From NCBI GenBank assembly GCA_027858325.1, contig JAQICU010000071.1, positions 1 to 8,248 of the forward strand: a stretch of 8,248 bases of DNA, in the 5' to 3' direction. The notes below the pieces were generated by a model. The model did not search any database. It saw only the letters and a program-made list of their open reading frames with translations, and was not told the DNA's origin. Within the stretch, counting starts at the first letter, position 1; each line of letters starts with the position of its first letter. The DNA comes from Candidatus Cloacimonadota bacterium. GTDB lineage: Bacteria > Cloacimonadota > Cloacimonadia > Cloacimonadales > TCS61. Position numbers and translations under genes: made by a program. Positions 1 through 6,885 of the stretch are shown piece after piece.

Positions 1-733
1 AAATTATAGTAAGTGGGTTATTTAGGTCGTGATCTAACCCGGAAATTAAAGCAGTTTCATGTACAACTTCCTGATACTTTTCTAGAAGTTTTTTATTAGT
101 TAGCAGCTCTATTTCTAAACCCGAAAGCTCAACTTTCCGGTCAGATAAAAACTCTGTGTTTCTGTTCGATGAAGTAGAAAAATGTTTCAGTATATTACTT
201 AAATAATTTGAGATGAAAGCTATTCCACTAAAAAGACCTGTATAAGAGAGAAGGAAAATGGTTTGGGTTAGTATATCAGCCTTAAATTCTACACCATCAA
301 CAGGGTTTAACCAGCCAAAGTTATACATTAAGATCAAAATCAGTAAACACATGCTACCGATCATAGCAGCAAGTATACCCCCTGAATTCTCAATTGCCAG
401 ACTAGCAGTAATAACAGCGATCAAATATCTCCACACAAAAGAACTATTCAATCCACCGGTAAGATGAACAACAATAGTAGCAAAGACAATATCAAGTATG
501 ATCTGCAAGGAGCTGAATAGTGGATTGGTTTTAATGATCTGAAGATAAAATAGAATATTTAAAATACATATTCCCAAGAATGTAGTTACAAATATAACAA
601 TCGAGTAAATCTGATTTACCTGAGTTACTCGTAATATTCCTATCGCAAATAGAACTAAAACAATGAACCACCGTACTTTTGACCACCATTTATAAGTTTC
701 AATTTCATGGTTTTCTATATTTAGAGTGTTCAT
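1..733 (-). CDS. PilS/NtrB-like membrane sensor histidine kinase, N-terminal part (cut by window edge)
   Basis: Reading leftward from the ATG at 733-731 gives 244 codons without a stop, up to the window edge, so the gene is partial. The N-terminal half holds about six hydrophobic segments (roughly residues 20-35, 42-65, 74-92, 103-118, 119-139 and 154-177). The stretch around residues 80-120, including LTGGLNSSF, is typical of PilS-type sensors. A charged, probably coiled-coil linker (about 200-228) leads to the H-box HDLNNPLTII, with the likely phospho-accepting His235 at the very edge of the window. The ATPase domain lies outside. PilS/NtrB kinases phosphorylate NtrC-family activators of sigma-54 promoters, and the pilin gene here has such a promoter. 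The gene starts 26 bases after the preceding stop, so it is the last visible gene of the pilus operon. The ribosome binding site is weak. The kinase call is firm; the PilS role is inferred from membrane topology and context. Confidence 0.82.
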   Translation of the reverse strand, partial: MNTLNIENHEIETYKWWSKVRWFIVLVLFAIGILRVTQVNQIYSIVIFVTTFLGICILNILFYLQIIKTNPLFSSLQIILDIVFATIVVHLTGGLNSSFVWRYLIAVITASLAIENSGGILAAMIGSMCLLILILMYNFGWLNPVDGVEFKADILTQTIFLLSYTGLFSGIAFISNYLSNILKHFSTSSNRNTEFLSDRKVELSGLEIELLTNKKLLEKYQEVVHETALISGLDHDLNNPLTII

Positions 734-759
734 CTTCTCATCAACTCATTTTTTTAAGA

Positions 760-1668
760 TTATTCATCTTCAAATATACTGAGAATTTTAAGATCATAAT
801 CTAAGGTTAGTGTTGCATCTTCAAATGCAGCAAGTATCGCATCTAAATCATAAGTAATTTGACAGTTACCGAGCACGGTTACGTCTTCATATGTGATTCC
901 GCCTTCCACGTAAATTGCACCATCAAAACCATTGTTACCATTAATGAATAATTCTCCGGTAATCCACATTATTCCATCGAAAGAACCTCCAGAGAACTGA
1001 GCATCACCATCTACAATAAGTATTCCACTTCCTGTCCAAGCTGACGTCGTCACTTTCAATTCACCACCCTCACTAGCAAATGAAACCCAGGTTATATCTT
1101 CAAAACCCGCAGGGTTGTTGGGAGGATCTATAAAGTGATTATTAGCCATAGAATCCATTTCTGCCATTGTTCTACCAAAAAATCCTTCAAAATCTAAGGG
1201 TGGATCGCAGTTCTGAATAATATCACCTGTGATATCTGCACTACCGCCCACATTGATCGATCCGTTTGCATACATAGCTCCTTGAGCATAAGTAGGAAAT
1301 CTATTAACCAGGGCAGTGCTTTTATGTTGGATTATATCAGCTTCATTTTGATAAGTAGCATAAGAATTAATTTCTATAGTGTCATTTGAGGTATTTATTG
1401 TATATTGAATACTGTCTATTGTGCCTTCCATAACCTCGAAATTAGTATATGTTTGTGTATTGGTCCCCGTAGTTAATGGTACAGTCCCATTATTGATGTT
1501 TCTCATCCCGTAGATCAGGGCTTCACGACATAATGCTTTAGCTTGTAATTCTGCGAGATTACTGGATGCAAGTTCCGGAACCTCATCAGTTTTATCTTGA
1601 ACTGAAAGAATGATTAATACAAATATTGCTCCTATTACCAATATAGCGACTATTAATAATTTACCCAT
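760..1668 (-). CDS. PilX-like minor pilin with bactofilin-like repetitive C-terminal domain (302 aa)
   Basis: The protein has one N-terminal membrane helix (residues 4-22) directly after the start. A charged stretch follows in which small residues and Ala alternate (35-55), as in the stalk of PilX-like proteins. The C-terminal half is rich in Gly, Asn and short beta-strand repeats, for example GSGILIVDGD at 213-222 and repeated G-x-I/F-x-G-x turns at 224-270. This suggests a solenoid or bactofilin-like beta fold presented outside the membrane. It is paralogous to the next gene upstream: both share an FG-x-TMA-x-M block (164-171), a DPPNN block (181-185) and the GSGILIVDGD block. A clear ribosome binding site, GGGAGG, precedes the ATG. 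The gene lies between its paralog and the kinase gene in the pilus operon. A role as a minor pilin or pilus-associated surface protein is inferred; no catalytic motif is visible. Confidence 0.72.
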   Translation of the reverse strand: MGKLLIVAILVIGAIFVLIILSVQDKTDEVPELASSNLAELQAKALCREALIYGMRNINNGTVPLTTGTNTQTYTNFEVMEGTIDSIQYTINTSNDTIEINSYATYQNEADIIQHKSTALVNRFPTYAQGAMYANGSINVGGSADITGDIIQNCDPPLDFEGFFGRTMAEMDSMANNHFIDPPNNPAGFEDITWVSFASEGGELKVTTSAWTGSGILIVDGDAQFSGGSFDGIMWITGELFINGNNGFDGAIYVEGGITYEDVTVLGNCQITYDLDAILAAFEDATLTLDYDLKILSIFEDE

Positions 1669-1703
1669 CAGTTGCCTCCCTATTATCTAATTATTTAATC
1701 GAT

Positions 1704-2558
1704 TTAGTTATCCCAACTTAATATCTTGATCTCCCTATCAGGTGTGATATTGTATGTACTTAATAGTTGTTGTACAATGGTTTGACTATAATAAATATCG
1801 CAATTTCCTGTAACTTTAGTTTGTTCATCAGGGTCGCTATTAGCGAAAATTGATCCATTCACAAGTCCATTACCGGACATCATGAATCTTCCACCTTCTA
1901 CCCATATAATGCCATCAAAAGTACCACCCGTCATATGGAAATCTCCATCAACTATTAAAATACCGCTGCCACTCCAATGATGATTAGTGAAGTGCGCATC
2001 ACCTTCGATGTATGTAATTCCATTAATAGGACTTACATTATTTGGGGGATCCACGTAATCGTTATCAGCAATAGCCCTCATCTGTGCCATTGTACTGCCA
2101 AAAATTGTATTAAAATCAATATCAACATTTTCCTCAATATCTCCTACGATGTCTGAGTGACCAGTAACACTGAGTTCTTTTGAGCAAGTGATGGCATTAT
2201 CAAAAAGGTTAGAGTCATGATAATAAATTTCAGCTAAACTTTGATATTGAGTTTGTTTACCATTGACATTGGCTGTTACAAAAGAAGTTACCCTCAGAGT
2301 ATCACTGGAGCCGACCATCACATATTTGATACTGTCTATGGTTCCATCCAGAACATCAAAATTTGAGTATGATTGACTTACACCTGTTTGACTGACCGAA
2401 AGATCACCTTCATTCAACTGTCTTATACTGTACATAAGAGCTTCATTGCTTAAAGACTTTGCCTTGATTTCCGACATATTAGAAGAGAGCAGATCCGAAA
2501 TATCACCGCTTTTATTTTGAACAGAAACTAGGATGGTTGCAAAAACAGCAGTGACCAT
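1704..2558 (-). CDS. PilX-like minor pilin paralog with TGA at intended codon 2 (284 aa from the next ATG)
   Basis: From the ATG at 2558 the product has 284 residues and parallels the neighbouring 302-aa protein along its length. Shared blocks are SVQ-x-K near residue 12, FGSTMAQM (153-160), DPPNN (170-174) and GSGILIVDGD (197-206), followed by a Gly-rich beta-repeat region. The natural start seems to lie ten codons earlier, at ATG 2588-2586, which has a good AGGAG site. There the second codon is TGA, and the following codons (Lys-Phe-Leu-Ile-Ile-Ile-Leu-Leu) restore the full membrane helix seen in the paralog. Starting at 2558 leaves only about 12 hydrophobic residues, short for a membrane anchor. 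The gene may therefore be translated by reinitiation, by readthrough, or be partly disabled. The body of the gene is intact, which argues against old decay. The minor-pilin role is inferred from context. Confidence 0.65.
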   Translation of the reverse strand: MVTAVFATILVSVQNKSGDISDLLSSNMSEIKAKSLSNEALMYSIRQLNEGDLSVSQTGVSQSYSNFDVLDGTIDSIKYVMVGSSDTLRVTSFVTANVNGKQTQYQSLAEIYYHDSNLFDNAITCSKELSVTGHSDIVGDIEENVDIDFNTIFGSTMAQMRAIADNDYVDPPNNVSPINGITYIEGDAHFTNHHWSGSGILIVDGDFHMTGGTFDGIIWVEGGRFMMSGNGLVNGSIFANSDPDEQTKVTGNCDIYYSQTIVQQLLSTYNITPDREIKILSWDN

Positions 2559-2582
2559 TAAAAGAATAATGATTAAGAATTT

Positions 2583-2600
2583 TCACATAAGTTAACTCCT
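2583..2600 (-). promoter_or_regulatory. Ribosome binding site and start-stop (ATG TGA) at the intended start of the 284-aa PilX-like gene
   Basis: Read on the minus strand, AGGAG (2600-2596) is followed after seven bases by ATG (2588-2586) and at once by TGA (2585-2583). The frame then stays open into the PilX-like protein. The paralog at 1668 has ATG GGT AAA at the same place, so a single G-to-T change of GGA would explain the TGA. The AGGAG overlaps the TAG stop of the preceding gene (2601-2599), a normal translational-coupling layout. Confidence 0.7.
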
Positions 2601-3207
2601 ATTTTTTGTACTCTAAATATAAATTTTTAAAATATTTCCAAAATACTATATTATGCCTAATAAACCTTTTATCAATATCAGGTTGATATGTATTATAGAA
2701 AAATGTAAGATTTACCTCAACAGAACGGATCAGTCCATGATTAGAACCTGGAGAAGTAATTATATTGTCATTAACATCGTAATATGAAATTGCCAATGAA
2801 TCAGCCATCCAGAATGGACCTGATATCGGATTAGACATATCATTTTGATAAACATATAAAGGAAAACCATTGCCTGTTTGACTTTCCTGTACAAAATAAA
2901 AAGTGCTTATACTGGATGTAGGATTTATTCGTGCAAGAAATTTAAAACTACTTGAAGTAACTTCGACTATTGGGTCTGTAGTAGTAGGGACTCCTGCACC
3001 GACTATGGATAATATGCTTTCCAGCCCGGGTTGGTCTATACCTCCACTTTTCCTGCCTGTAATCAGGTCTTCAGACATCTGGCTTAAACTAATTTGAAGT
3101 TGAGTGTTGTAACTTATCACCTGTATGTTGAAAAGTGCAGTAAATATCATTAGAAGAACTACACTTCCTGCTATTGTTGCTCCTATGACATCTAATAAAC
3201 TCGACAT
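2599..3207 (-). CDS. Minor pilin-like (PilW/GspJ-like) membrane-anchored protein (202 aa)
   Basis: The N-terminus SSLLDVIGATIAG, continuing hydrophobic to about residue 27, resembles the mature N-terminus of minor pilins and pseudopilins. Asp6 sits where Glu+5 would be if only the Met were removed. The next 30 residues (QVISYNTQLQISLSQMSEDL) form a typical pilin stalk helix. The remainder is a beta-rich extracellular domain with a SFYF/FYFVQ-type strand pattern resembling PilW/GspJ, but I see no signature strong enough to name a family. There is no longer leader peptide upstream in frame. The gene begins 2 bases after the stop of its neighbour, using a GAGGA site that lies inside that gene's end, so the two are translationally coupled. 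It ends with TAG. A priming or tip role in the pilus is inferred. Confidence 0.66.
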   Translation of the reverse strand: MSSLLDVIGATIAGSVVLLMIFTALFNIQVISYNTQLQISLSQMSEDLITGRKSGGIDQPGLESILSIVGAGVPTTTDPIVEVTSSSFKFLARINPTSSISTFYFVQESQTGNGFPLYVYQNDMSNPISGPFWMADSLAISYYDVNDNIITSPGSNHGLIRSVEVNLTFFYNTYQPDIDKRFIRHNIVFWKYFKNLYLEYKK

Positions 3208-3209
3208 AA

Positions 3210-3644
3210 TTAAAATCCTCGATTAAAAAAAACTTTGCTGAATGGAGAATTCAGTGTTCCAATGTATAAAGTATCCATTGTTGTCGATAAGCAATTAATG
3301 CGTACATCTAATTTTTGAAATAAAGTATCTGAATAAGGTGTATTTCCTAAACTATCACAATAAGTTGAAATAACCTGAATATTATAAATGACATTATTCA
3401 CGGTTCTGGTTTCACTAATATTAGAGTAATTCGAATGAATTTGTGTAAAATAAAACACTGGAGGATCACCCAACAATTCAGATTCAATTCTCTGAAAGTA
3501 TCTGTTCGCAATTTTTTGTCCCTGTAAGTATAGCATATTATCATAAACCATAGCAGATTGATCAAGCATAATATTATATGTATTCAACAGCATAGTTGAA
3601 AAAAGTGCCAATGCTAATAATACTAATAACATTTGTATATTCAT
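3210..3644 (-). CDS. Small minor pilin-like membrane-anchored protein (144 aa)
   Basis: One hydrophobic helix (about residues 4-20) starts the protein. It is followed by a helical stalk rich in Met, Asn and Gln (21-58), then a short beta-rich domain with two Cys residues (about 95 and 118) that could pair outside the membrane. The size and layout fit a minor pilin or pseudopilin, but there is no GFTLIE-type prepilin cleavage motif and no recognisable family signature. It starts 3 bases after the ATPase gene. Its AGAGGA ribosome binding site lies in the last codons of that gene, so translation is probably coupled. It is best read as a subunit made together with the 202-aa protein that follows. 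Function is inferred from position and architecture only. Confidence 0.62.
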   Translation of the reverse strand: MNIQMLLVLLALALFSTMLLNTYNIMLDQSAMVYDNMLYLQGQKIANRYFQRIESELLGDPPVFYFTQIHSNYSNISETRTVNNVIYNIQVISTYCDSLGNTPYSDTLFQKLDVRINCLSTTMDTLYIGTLNSPFSKVFFNRGF

Positions 3645-3647
3645 GAT

Positions 3648-5432
3648 CTAATCCTCTGAAGTTGCATAAGAAATTTCGGTTACAGAAGTCATTCCTGTTC
3701 GAATTCTATCTAATCCAGAATCCATCAGGGATAGCATTCCTTGACTTTCAGCAAGTTCACGGATCTCATCTTCATCTATTTCTTCACCAGATTCTACAAT
3801 AGCTTTTCTTATCTCAGGTGTAAAATATAATGCTTCACATATATTAGTTCTGCCTTTATATCCATTATTGCATTTGTTACATCCTTCACCAGCTTCAAAT
3901 ATCGTTCCAGATTGAAGCTCTTCTTCGGTAAGTCCCATATCAAGAGCTGCAGGCCATCTCTCTTTTGAGATTGGTTTTTTGCAATTATTACATAATGTTC
4001 TTATTAAACGTTGTGCAATAATTATATTAATAGCGTAAGCTAGTAAGAAGGTTTCTACTCCCATTTTGTACATACGGGAAATTGCACTGGGTGCATCGTT
4101 TGTATGCAATGTAGAAAAAGTAAGGTGTCCAGTATTTGCCAATTTTATTGCAATCTCAGCTGTGATTTTATCACGTATCTCACCAACCATAACAACATCC
4201 GGGTCGTGACGAAGTATGGAACGGATGGCAGAATCAAATGTAAATCTATTTCCTATTTTTAGTTGTCTTGCACCTTTAATATGGTATTCAACAGGATCTT
4301 CAACTGTTAGAACATTGATAGCAGGATCAATAATATGATATAGTGCTGCCATCAAAGTTGTGGATTTACCACTACCTGTAGGTCCTGTAACCAGAATGAT
4401 GCCTTTGGATTTGCTAATAGATTTGAGAAAATCACTTTCAGCTTTAGTTTGGAAACCAAGTTTTCTTAGGTCTGTAATAACATTTCTATCATCAATTGTC
4501 CTGATAACTACGCTTTCAAATCTTCTTTCGTATTCCGAAGATGTAATTGGTATTATCGAAACTCTAAATCGGATAAGGTGATCATCGATCACTCTTTGCA
4601 TGAAACCGTCTTGTGCTGTATCTCTCTCAAAACGATCAACACCAACAGCTCTATCTTTCACAACAGCAGAGACAGCTTCAGGAGAAGTTCTTTCTTGTCT
4701 GTGCCAGCTAATGAGTTTCCCATCAATTCTGAAAAAAAAATCCACGGACGATCTTCGGAATGGAATTATATGAATATCACTGGCACCTTTCCGTACAGCT
4801 TCTATCAAGCAACCTTCAAATAGATTTACAAGAAGACTTTTATTGATCTCTTCATCAAGGGCATATTCATCAATATCTGCTTTGGATTTTGATTCATCCA
4901 TATCTTCAATTTGCTCTTCAGCTTCTTGAAGTAGATCCAAAAATTCATTTTTTTGAGGGGCTATAATACCAATTAATTCTTCCAGTGTTTTTAATTTACA
5001 ATATACAACCTCATATTTTTTAAATTCTGTAATTAGAGGTATTCGTTCAGTTATTTTATCTGTTGGATCAGCTGCTAGAACTACAAGTGTATTACGTCTT
5101 CCATAAGTTATCTGATATGGAAGTATTCTTTTATAGAGTAATTCTCTTCTAAATTGTTCAGGGAATTTTAAAAGAAGTTCCTTTGTATGTTTTGTTTGAT
5201 TAGCATCCAGTTCATTTACATTAATCTCTATTGAACGGAAAGCATATAACTCTGCCAATAAACCATAAATTGCATGATGATCAACCTTGAAATCATCAAC
5301 AAGTATTTCACCTAATCCCCTGGGATTAGAAGAATCTTCTTCGGTCATAATAATAAGAGCTTTCTCCAACGTCTTTTGATCAACAACCTCTTTTTTGAGT
5401 ATTAACTGACCAAATCTGGATTTTTTAATCAA
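3648..5432 (-). CDS. pilB: Type IV pilus assembly ATPase, PilB/GspE family (594 aa)
   Basis: This is the hexameric cytoplasmic ATPase that powers pilin polymerisation. All family motifs are present in order: Walker A GPTGSGKST (350-358), Asp box TVEDPVEY (376-383), Walker B DPDVVMVGEIRD (410-421), His box TLHTND (441-446), and a four-Cys zinc site (Cys481, Cys484, Cys518, Cys521) typical of PilB/GspE and absent from PilT retraction ATPases. The N-terminal ~160 residues fit an MshEN/T2SSE_N domain, with RFGQLILKK near residue 6 and GLGEILVDD near 39, which in some relatives binds cyclic di-GMP. The start is TTG (5432-5430) behind a strong AAAGGAGA site; no better in-frame ATG exists. The gene follows pilC by 13 bases. 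A run of nine T on the coding strand encodes Phe232-234. The length is normal for the family. The extension-ATPase assignment is firm; pilus versus type II secretion cannot be settled from this gene alone. Confidence 0.95.
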   Translation of the reverse strand: MIKKSRFGQLILKKEVVDQKTLEKALIIMTEEDSSNPRGLGEILVDDFKVDHHAIYGLLAELYAFRSIEINVNELDANQTKHTKELLLKFPEQFRRELLYKRILPYQITYGRRNTLVVLAADPTDKITERIPLITEFKKYEVVYCKLKTLEELIGIIAPQKNEFLDLLQEAEEQIEDMDESKSKADIDEYALDEEINKSLLVNLFEGCLIEAVRKGASDIHIIPFRRSSVDFFFRIDGKLISWHRQERTSPEAVSAVVKDRAVGVDRFERDTAQDGFMQRVIDDHLIRFRVSIIPITSSEYERRFESVVIRTIDDRNVITDLRKLGFQTKAESDFLKSISKSKGIILVTGPTGSGKSTTLMAALYHIIDPAINVLTVEDPVEYHIKGARQLKIGNRFTFDSAIRSILRHDPDVVMVGEIRDKITAEIAIKLANTGHLTFSTLHTNDAPSAISRMYKMGVETFLLAYAINIIIAQRLIRTLCNNCKKPISKERWPAALDMGLTEEELQSGTIFEAGEGCNKCNNGYKGRTNICEALYFTPEIRKAIVESGEEIDEDEIRELAESQGMLSLMDSGLDRIRTGMTSVTEISYATSED

Positions 5433-5436
5433 AATA

Positions 5437-5444
5437 TCTCCTTT
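5437..5444 (-). promoter_or_regulatory. Ribosome binding site that decides the TTG start of pilB
   Basis: The minus strand reads AAAGGAGA here, with AGGAG placed five bases before TTG (5432-5430). The site lies in the 13-base gap after the TGA stop of pilC. It supports the TTG start, since no ATG is available nearby in frame. Confidence 0.8.
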
Positions 5445-5445
5445 A

Positions 5446-6789
5446 TCACATACCAGGTGTTTTTGGTGATATCATCGCAACTTCTGAAGAAACAACAGTA
5501 AGAAGTGTAATTACTATAGCAACGAACATTCCTATAAATACTTGTATTGATTGAATTATATTTTCCATTTTGTAGGTTGTTTCTTTTTCATAAAATGTGG
5601 ATATCTGTTGGGCAGATTGAAGGATATTACCTGATTCGGTACCTGTTGTTAAACGGCTCAATGTACTCTGATTGAAAACATCAGCTTTTTCTAAAGCTGG
5701 AACAAGTGACATACCATCTTTTAGCATCAATGGGATAGCGATCTCTTTTATACCCTTTTCAATATATTTATTTTTACATGCTTCAGCTGAAGCTGTTAAA
5801 GTTTCAATATTATTTTCTGCTCCTGCATAGATCGCTGAAAATACTCTAAAGAAAATCTCAATGCTGGATTTATGGATAAGATGCCCCATAACAGGTAATT
5901 TGATAAGATGTTCATCTCGCCAGACCATGCCTTTAGGAGTACGCCACCAAAGTGCTGTGACAATTATAGGGATAATAATAATTAATACTATCCACCACCA
6001 GTTCACAGCGAAGAAATCACTTAAATCAAGTGTTGCTGCGGTCATGGGTGGAAGATCAATACCGAATTTGAGGAACATCTTAGCAGTGTCTGGGAAAACT
6101 TTTATGACATAATACAATACAGCTCCAAACATTGCCAGTACAGTGAAAGCCGGCATCATCAATGCTGAGCGCAAACTTTTTTTGTATTCCATCTCACGTT
6201 CCATGAATTTAGCTGTTGCATCATAAACTTCTGCCATATTACCGGATTTTGTAGCTAATCCCATCATATAAGCTGGGAATTTTCCAAATACATCCTGATG
6301 TTTTGCGAAAACCTCAGTTCCTTCCTTTCCTTTTTTTAGTTCACTTTCAATTTTCTTTAAAGTTTCCTTAAGAGTTAGATTTGTTTCTTCATCTGCGAGC
6401 ATACGTAAAATCTTATCATAACTCATTTTTTCTTTTAAAAGAAAGGAACTCAAGTTTACGAACATCAGAATACTGGCAAAGGGTGGTTTTATCTTTATAT
6501 CGATGATCGCTTTTTCTATCTTTGCATTCTTATAGCCCATATTAGCCAGACCGCGGCTTACTTCACCTTTTGTATATGCGTATTGTCTTCCTTTAATTTT
6601 CTTGCCGGAAGCAAGTTTGAGATGATAAAGAAACAGACTTTTTTTAAGAATTGAATTTATTCTAATCCTATGCTTTTTTGCTAAACCATCAATTATCTTT
6701 TTAGCTTTTCCTTTATTTGAGGCTAGAACAATACCCTGAATACCTTTGCCTTGAGAAGTTATACCTTGATATCTATATTCGTATTGCAT
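5446..6789 (-). CDS. pilC: Type IV pilus / type II secretion inner-membrane platform protein, PilC/GspF family (447 aa)
   Basis: PilC/GspF is the polytopic platform on which the ATPase acts and around which the pilin is assembled. Two T2SSF domains are visible (about residues 105-231 and 308-430), each with the family's G-x-x-x-S-G-N turn (ATKSGNMAEVY at 179-189; TGTESGNILQSAQ at 382-394). Membrane segments lie at about 208-231, 259-281 and 411-435. The protein is about 40 residues longer than the usual 400-405. The N-terminal region (1-100) seems to hold two related copies of the small Y-x-Y-x-G-x-x-x-x-G-K-x-x-x-G unit. The start at ATG 6789 has an AAGGA site six bases upstream. The gene ends ATG TGA TAA, a double stop. 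It lies 96 bases after the pilin stop, beyond a palindrome, and directly before pilB. Confidence 0.93.
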   Translation of the reverse strand: MQYEYRYQGITSQGKGIQGIVLASNKGKAKKIIDGLAKKHRIRINSILKKSLFLYHLKLASGKKIKGRQYAYTKGEVSRGLANMGYKNAKIEKAIIDIKIKPPFASILMFVNLSSFLLKEKMSYDKILRMLADEETNLTLKETLKKIESELKKGKEGTEVFAKHQDVFGKFPAYMMGLATKSGNMAEVYDATAKFMEREMEYKKSLRSALMMPAFTVLAMFGAVLYYVIKVFPDTAKMFLKFGIDLPPMTAATLDLSDFFAVNWWWIVLIIIIPIIVTALWWRTPKGMVWRDEHLIKLPVMGHLIHKSSIEIFFRVFSAIYAGAENNIETLTASAEACKNKYIEKGIKEIAIPLMLKDGMSLVPALEKADVFNQSTLSRLTTGTESGNILQSAQQISTFYEKETTYKMENIIQSIQVFIGMFVAIVITLLTVVSSEVAMISPKTPGM

Positions 6790-6824
6790 TAATCATCCTT
6801 AAAATAAAAAATATTTGAAAATAC

Positions 6825-6858
6825 AGTAATATGGGAAGACTAGTCTTCCCATATTACT
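6825..6858 (-). terminator. Perfect 34-bp palindrome, probable terminator/attenuator after the pilin gene
   Basis: The two halves are exact reverse complements with no spacer (centre GGGAAGACTAGTCTTCCC). In RNA this gives a stem of about 15 bp closed by a CTAG loop. It starts 27 bases after the pilin stop. On the minus strand it is followed by a T-rich stretch (GTATTTTC, then further T runs to about 6800), but not by a tight U tract; the plus-strand side is not T-rich. It would let the pilin be made in excess over pilC and pilB by partial termination or by protecting the short pilin mRNA. A protein-binding site is a less likely alternative. Confidence 0.65.
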
Positions 6859-6885
6859 AAGTTTAGTTGATCGTTATAAATAATT

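Noticed and set aside
258..467. Plus-strand open frame of 69 codons
   Set aside because: It lies antisense inside the histidine kinase gene, has no ribosome binding site or family features, and the minus-strand frame gives a clear membrane sensor.
1704..2588. Alternative genetic code with TGA read as glycine, as in Gracilibacteria and Absconditabacteria
   Set aside because: Only one internal TGA is seen in the whole window, glycine is otherwise encoded by GGN, and pilC uses TGA as its first stop (though TAA follows directly, so pilC alone does not exclude it).
2903..3097. Plus-strand open frame of 64 codons
   Set aside because: Antisense to the 202-aa minor pilin-like gene, with no independent signals.
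4360..6112. Plus-strand open frames of 73, 81 and 83 codons at 4360-4581, 4578-4823 and 5861-6112
   Set aside because: All lie opposite well-supported pilB and pilC coding sequence and show no recognisable domain.
6825..6858. Palindrome as a bidirectional terminator
   Set aside because: The plus-strand side is not followed by a T run and no plus-strand gene ends there; only the minus-strand reading makes sense.
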